Of a DNA stretch of 16,692 bases, positions 13,646 through 16,692 are shown one piece after another. The stretch lies in NCBI GenBank assembly GCA_030617085.1, contig JAUWWB010000008.1, forward strand, positions 1 through 16,692, given 5' to 3'. The DNA comes from Candidatus Omnitrophota bacterium. GTDB lineage: Bacteria; Omnitrophota; Gorgyraeia; Tantalellales; Tantalellaceae. Position 1 is the first letter of the stretch. Every line of letters begins with the position of its first letter. The notes under the pieces were generated by a model. It saw only the letters and a program-made list of their open reading frames with translations. It had not been told where the DNA came from and ran no database searches. The translations under genes and the position numbers were made by a program.

Positions 13646-14257
13646 TTAACATTTTCGCTCTGTGCCCCCGATCAGCCGTTTAATGTTCCCCCTGTGCGCA
13701 TAGACCCCTACAAGACATAACACGGCGCAGAAAATAACAAAATCTATTCTTTTCCCCGTCGCGACAGCCAGGATCGGCAGCGCGGTCGCGGCTGTGATCG
13801 AAGCAAGCGAAACATATCTCCAGATCGCGAATATGACTATCCATATTCCAAGACATCCCAGGAAGATCCAGGGGGCAAGCCCCGCCATCACTCCTGCCGT
13901 AATCGCCACCCCCTTGCCGCCTTTAAACTTTAAAAAGACCGGCCAGATATGCCCGGAGATGGCCGCAACGGCCAGCAGGATATAAGTATAGCCGTAGGAC
14001 GCCGCCAGATCGGGGACGAACCTTTGCAGGCACACCACCGGTATGACGGTAACAACCACCAGACCCTTCAAAAAATCCAGTATGAATACGATAATACCGG
14101 GGACCAGCCCCACTGTCCGGACAACGTTCGTAGCCCCGACGTTGCCGCTGCCATGTTCCCGGATATCGATACCCTTGAGCATCCTGCCGAAAATATACGC
14201 CGTCGGGACAGCCCCGACAAGGTAAGCCGCGACAACCGAAAGTGCGATGTATATCAT
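13646..14257 (-). CDS. plsY: Acyl-phosphate:glycerol-3-phosphate acyltransferase PlsY
   Basis: PlsY is an integral inner-membrane enzyme that transfers an acyl group from acyl-phosphate (made by PlsX) to glycerol-3-phosphate, giving lysophosphatidic acid. The 203-residue protein shows the three family motifs: REHGSGNVGATNVVR at 33-47, KFKGGKGVA at 110-118, and HRGNIKRLIGGTE at 188-200. Hydrophobic stretches at about 1-22, 50-78, 88-108, 115-145 and 150-185 fit the multi-pass membrane fold. The start ATG overlaps the der stop as ATGA, implying coupled translation. gpsA, which makes its substrate, follows after 69 bases. plsX is not in the window. Confidence 0.96.
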   Translation of the reverse strand: MIYIALSVVAAYLVGAVPTAYIFGRMLKGIDIREHGSGNVGATNVVRTVGLVPGIIVFILDFLKGLVVVTVIPVVCLQRFVPDLAASYGYTYILLAVAAISGHIWPVFLKFKGGKGVAITAGVMAGLAPWIFLGCLGIWIVIFAIWRYVSLASITAATALPILAVATGKRIDFVIFCAVLCLVGVYAHRGNIKRLIGGTERKC

Positions 14258-15600
14258 TTCTTTTCCTTCCTTGATCTTCTTATCAGTACTTTTACCGGGA
14301 TCCCCGAAAGCGGCAGATTGGACCGCAGCTGGTTTTCTATGAAGCTTAGATGCGAAGGAGCAACACTTGACGGGTCGTTGACAAAATATTTGAACTCGAC
14401 AGGCCTCTGGCTGCTCTGGACGATATAAAGGAAATTGGGCCTTTTTTTTCTCCTGGGGACCGGGACCCTTGAGGGGTCTTCTTTTTCAAAGATACTGTTC
14501 AGGAAGGACGTGGAGACCTTAAGGTCAAGGTTCGAATCAAGGACCTTGACCATGGAAAGGCTGCTGACAACGTTTTCCCCCGTTATTGAAGAGACAAACG
14601 ATATCGGGAACCTGCTGAGCCAGGCGGAGGCGTAAACAAGGTGCTTTCTGTAATCATCCATCGAAATATCGCCGGCGCGCTCCGCCAGGTCCCACTTGTT
14701 GACAAGTATGAGGCATGCCTTGCCGTTCTCTTCTATGAAATCCAGTATGCCGATATCGTCTCTTGTCACCCCGTCGGCGGCGTCAAGCAGCAGGACCACC
14801 ACATCCGCCCTTTTTATGGATTCCCTGGACCGCATCATGCTGTAAGAGTCGACCACAGTCCTGACTTTCCGCCTGTGGCGGAGGCCGGCGGTATCGATCA
14901 ATATGTATTCGTCGCCTTCACAGCTGAAGTGCGTATCGATAGAATCTCTCGTGGTCCCCGGGATATCGCTTACTATGACGCGTTTGCGCTTCAGCAGGTT
15001 GTTCACGAAAGATGATTTCCCGACGTTCGGCCTGCCCACGACGGCTATTTTCAGGTACCTCGCCCCCTCCTCCTCGAGAGGCCGGGCGATACCTTCGACG
15101 GATTCCAGTATGCGCCTTCTGAGCTTGCGTATGCCCCTTCTGTGCAGGCAGGAAATCTCCTCCGGCTCCCCGAAGCCCAGTTGATAGAACTCAAGCGCGT
15201 CGGCCTTGAGCCTGTCATTATCGGTCTTGTTCGCCACCAGGATAACGGGTTTGCTGAACCTCCTCAAAAGAGACGCCACTTCTTTGTCGGCGGGAGAAAC
15301 CCCCTCTATAGTATCGGTCACCATGAGTATTATGGAGGCTTCCTCCATCGCCCTGTATATCTGGTCCTTGACCTGTCTCGAGAGCTCGTCCCCTTCTTCG
15401 GCGAGATAGCCCCCCGTGTCCACGATCTTGACGCAGAACTTGCCCATGTGAAGGACGGCTTCGACCCTGTCCCGGGTCGTTCCCGATTGTTCGACTACAA
15501 CCGCGCGCCGCTGGCCCAGCAGGAGGTTGAAGAGAGACGACTTGCCGACATTGGGCCTGCCCGCGATACTTATTGTTGGAACGGGGTTATAGTTTTTCAT
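14254..15600 (-). CDS. der: Ribosome-associated GTPase Der (EngA)
   Basis: Der is an essential GTPase for assembly of the 50S ribosomal subunit. The 448-residue protein has the diagnostic tandem G domains. Domain 1 shows P-loop GRPNVGKS at 14-21, TTRD at 41-44, DTGG at 61-64 and NKTD at 124-127. Domain 2 shows GRPNVGKS at 189-196, TTRD at 216-219, DTAG at 236-239 and NKWD at 301-304. A KH-like domain follows at about 355-440, with a basic tail RRSRKEKK. The start ATG (15598-15600) lies inside the last codons of pgsA, a 14-base overlap, and plsY begins at its stop by a 4-base overlap. No other Met lies between the start and the first P-loop, which supports this start. Confidence 0.98.
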   Translation of the reverse strand: MKNYNPVPTISIAGRPNVGKSSLFNLLLGQRRAVVVEQSGTTRDRVEAVLHMGKFCVKIVDTGGYLAEEGDELSRQVKDQIYRAMEEASIILMVTDTIEGVSPADKEVASLLRRFSKPVILVANKTDNDRLKADALEFYQLGFGEPEEISCLHRRGIRKLRRRILESVEGIARPLEEEGARYLKIAVVGRPNVGKSSFVNNLLKRKRVIVSDIPGTTRDSIDTHFSCEGDEYILIDTAGLRHRRKVRTVVDSYSMMRSRESIKRADVVVLLLDAADGVTRDDIGILDFIEENGKACLILVNKWDLAERAGDISMDDYRKHLVYASAWLSRFPISFVSSITGENVVSSLSMVKVLDSNLDLKVSTSFLNSIFEKEDPSRVPVPRRKKRPNFLYIVQSSQRPVEFKYFVNDPSSVAPSHLSFIENQLRSNLPLSGIPVKVLIRRSRKEKK

Positions 15601-16120
15601 TGATCTGACCGGATCCTATCCTGACATAATCAAGGCCGGAAATGACGGTAAGCGCTACCGTGATATTCCACATCCAGCTTGAGTAAATAAAGTTTAGCAG
15701 CACGGAAATGATGGTGAACATCTGAAAAAACGTCGTCACTTTCCCGAGAACCGTGGGCCTGACTTTTATGTCCCCCGCAAGCAGGTACATGATCATCCCC
15801 CCCAGCAGGATTATCACATCCCTGCTGATAACGACTATCGGGACGTAGACGGGCATTTTGAGATGCTCGGGCAGGCCCGTCACCAGGCTGAAGCTTATGA
15901 ACGCGCTTCCGATAAGCAGCTTATCGGCTATCGGGTCCATTATCGTGCCGAACTTCGTCTTCTCTTTGCGCGTCCGCGCCAGATAGCCGTCCAGCCCGTC
16001 CGTGATCACGGCGGCCATGAACACCACGAAAGCCACGTCCAGCCTCAAATACAGGACAGCCGTGATAAAAACCGGAACAAATATTATCCGGCATATGGTC
16101 AAACGGTTGGCCCAGTTCAT
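15587..16120 (-). CDS. pgsA: CDP-diacylglycerol-glycerol-3-phosphate 3-phosphatidyltransferase
   Basis: PgsA is a membrane enzyme that makes phosphatidylglycerophosphate from CDP-diacylglycerol and glycerol-3-phosphate. The 177-residue protein carries the CDP-alcohol phosphotransferase motif from residues 41 to 66: DGLDGYLAR, then Gly58, Asp62 and Asp66 (DG-x2-D-G-x2-AR-x8-G-x3-D-x3-D pattern). It begins with MNWANRLTICRIIFVPVF, the usual N-terminus, and has hydrophobic segments at about 10-35, 66-80, 90-115 and 130-160. The frame is open upstream to 16180, but that extension translates the GTGACCC hairpin array, so the ATG at 16118-16120 is chosen. The hairpin ends five bases before this ATG, leaving no room for a normal ribosome site. 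The end overlaps der by 14 bases. Confidence 0.95.
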   Translation of the reverse strand: MNWANRLTICRIIFVPVFITAVLYLRLDVAFVVFMAAVITDGLDGYLARTRKEKTKFGTIMDPIADKLLIGSAFISFSLVTGLPEHLKMPVYVPIVVISRDVIILLGGMIMYLLAGDIKVRPTVLGKVTTFFQMFTIISVLLNFIYSSWMWNITVALTVISGLDYVRIGSGQINEKL

Positions 16121-16125
16121 TTTTC

Positions 16126-16187
16126 GTGACCCGTGACCCGTGACCCGTGACTCGTGTACGGGACACGGGTCACGGGTCACGGGTCAC
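16126..16187. repeat. GTGACCC heptamer array, head-to-head, 24-base-pair stem
   Basis: GTGACCC is repeated three times from 16126, followed by GTGACTC (16147-16153), then inverted units (GGGTCAC x3, 16167-16187). The arm 16126-16149 is the exact reverse complement of 16164-16187; after one A/A mismatch the stem continues to a tight loop. It fills the lepB-pgsA gap almost completely, starting two bases after the lepB stop and ending five bases before the pgsA ATG. It lacks a T run on the minus strand, so it is not a standard intrinsic terminator. Confidence 0.92.
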
Positions 16188-16189
16188 AA

Positions 16190-16692
16190 TCAATCTCCTT
16201 CCCTTATCATCTGAATCCTCTTCACCGGCCAGTGTATGAGGAAGACCTTGCCTACGAGGTTCTTTTCGGGGACAAAACCCCAGTACCGGGAATCCATGGA
16301 ATTGGCGCTGTTGTCTCCCAGCACGAAAAAATGCCCCTCGGGGACGTGGACAACCCGGTCTTCCGCGCCGTACTCCCCGCGGTTGTAATAGAAAAACCGC
16401 ATGAAAGGTGTGCTCTCCACTTTCTCAGCGTTCACGTAAAGTTCACCGTCACTTATCATCACGGTATCCCCCGCGCCGGCGATATAACGCTTTACGAGGT
16501 ATTTCTTTTTTTCGATAGGGGACAGGAATACGACGATGTCCCCGGTCTCGGGGGATCTTTTTTTCGGCACCCTGATATCCGTAAAGGGAACCCTGGCGCC
16601 GTAGGTGTACTTGTTCACGAATATCCTGTCACCCGGTTGCAGCGTGGGACACATGGAGGTGGATGGTATTTTGAAAAGCTGCACGACGAACG
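16190..16692 (-). CDS. lepB: Signal peptidase I (LepB), C-terminal part, cut by window edge
   Basis: LepB is the membrane-anchored Ser-Lys protease that removes signal peptides from exported proteins. The gene enters the window without its start. A GTG at 16682-16684 lies in the middle of the conserved FVVQLFKIPSTSMCPTLQPGD segment and is Val, not an initiator; the frame continues upstream to the window edge. Visible: the catalytic Ser in PSTSM (box B), the catalytic Lys in KKYLVKRYIAGAGDTV (box D), and GDNSANSMDSRYWGFVP (box E). About 167 residues are present; the N-terminal membrane anchor lies outside the window. The stop is two bases before the GTGACCC hairpin array. pgsA and der follow. 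Confidence 0.95.
   Translation of the reverse strand, partial: FVVQLFKIPSTSMCPTLQPGDRIFVNKYTYGARVPFTDIRVPKKRSPETGDIVVFLSPIEKKKYLVKRYIAGAGDTVMISDGELYVNAEKVESTPFMRFFYYNRGEYGAEDRVVHVPEGHFFVLGDNSANSMDSRYWGFVPEKNLVGKVFLIHWPVKRIQMIREGD

Noticed and set aside
16121..16180. Upstream extension of pgsA by 20 residues
   Set aside because: The extra codons translate the GTGACCC hairpin array. The family N-terminus MNWANRLTICRI starts at 16120.
16682..16684. GTG as the start of lepB
   Set aside because: It is inside the conserved segment before the catalytic Ser, and the frame continues to the window edge; the gene is cut, not short.

Overview
All recognisable genes in this window lie on the minus strand, so transcription runs from high to low coordinates. 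In that order the layout is lepB (partial) - pgsA - der - plsY - gpsA - tRNA-Pro(GGG) - hom - thrC - apgM-like homoserine kinase candidate - lysC - cimA - valS - rluB-type pseudouridine synthase - nadC - uvrB (partial). There are 14 protein genes and one tRNA. No transposase, phage gene, CRISPR array or rRNA was seen. No gene-free stretch exceeds about 250 bases.

The genes fall into three blocks. The first (13646-16692) is envelope and housekeeping: signal peptidase I, phosphatidylglycerophosphate synthase, Der GTPase and PlsY. GpsA (12590-13576) makes the glycerol-3-phosphate that both PlsY and PgsA consume. The second (5663-12381) is aspartate-family and branched-chain amino acid synthesis: homoserine dehydrogenase, threonine synthase, a phosphoglycerate-mutase-like protein sitting where a homoserine kinase is needed, aspartokinase, citramalate synthase, and then valyl-tRNA synthetase. 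Three junctions have 4-base ATGA overlaps (HSK/lysC, cimA/valS, der/plsY), which suggests translational coupling. The third (1-2720) is an rRNA modification enzyme, NAD synthesis (nadC) and DNA repair (uvrB).

The gaps are the unusual part. Several are packed with short GC-rich palindromes and tandem arrays whose period is 7 bases, with unrelated unit sequences (CTACGAA/CTCCGAA, GTGACCC, CNCCATG-like). Three of these arrays are head-to-head and would fold into long hairpins. A 22-base imperfect palindrome (GGGCAGGC...GCCTGCCC) occurs four times. One heptamer array lies inside the 3' end of the homoserine kinase candidate and encodes part of its C-terminal tail. Most arrays begin within a few bases of a stop codon.

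The organism looks like a bacterium using the standard code, of moderate GC (about 50-55 % by eye). Its gene set fits an amino acid prototroph that probably makes isoleucine from pyruvate through citramalate. The combination of these intergenic repeats with this gene content reminds me of uncultivated candidate-phylum genomes such as Omnitrophota. That assignment is an inference from recollection and is not proven by the window.
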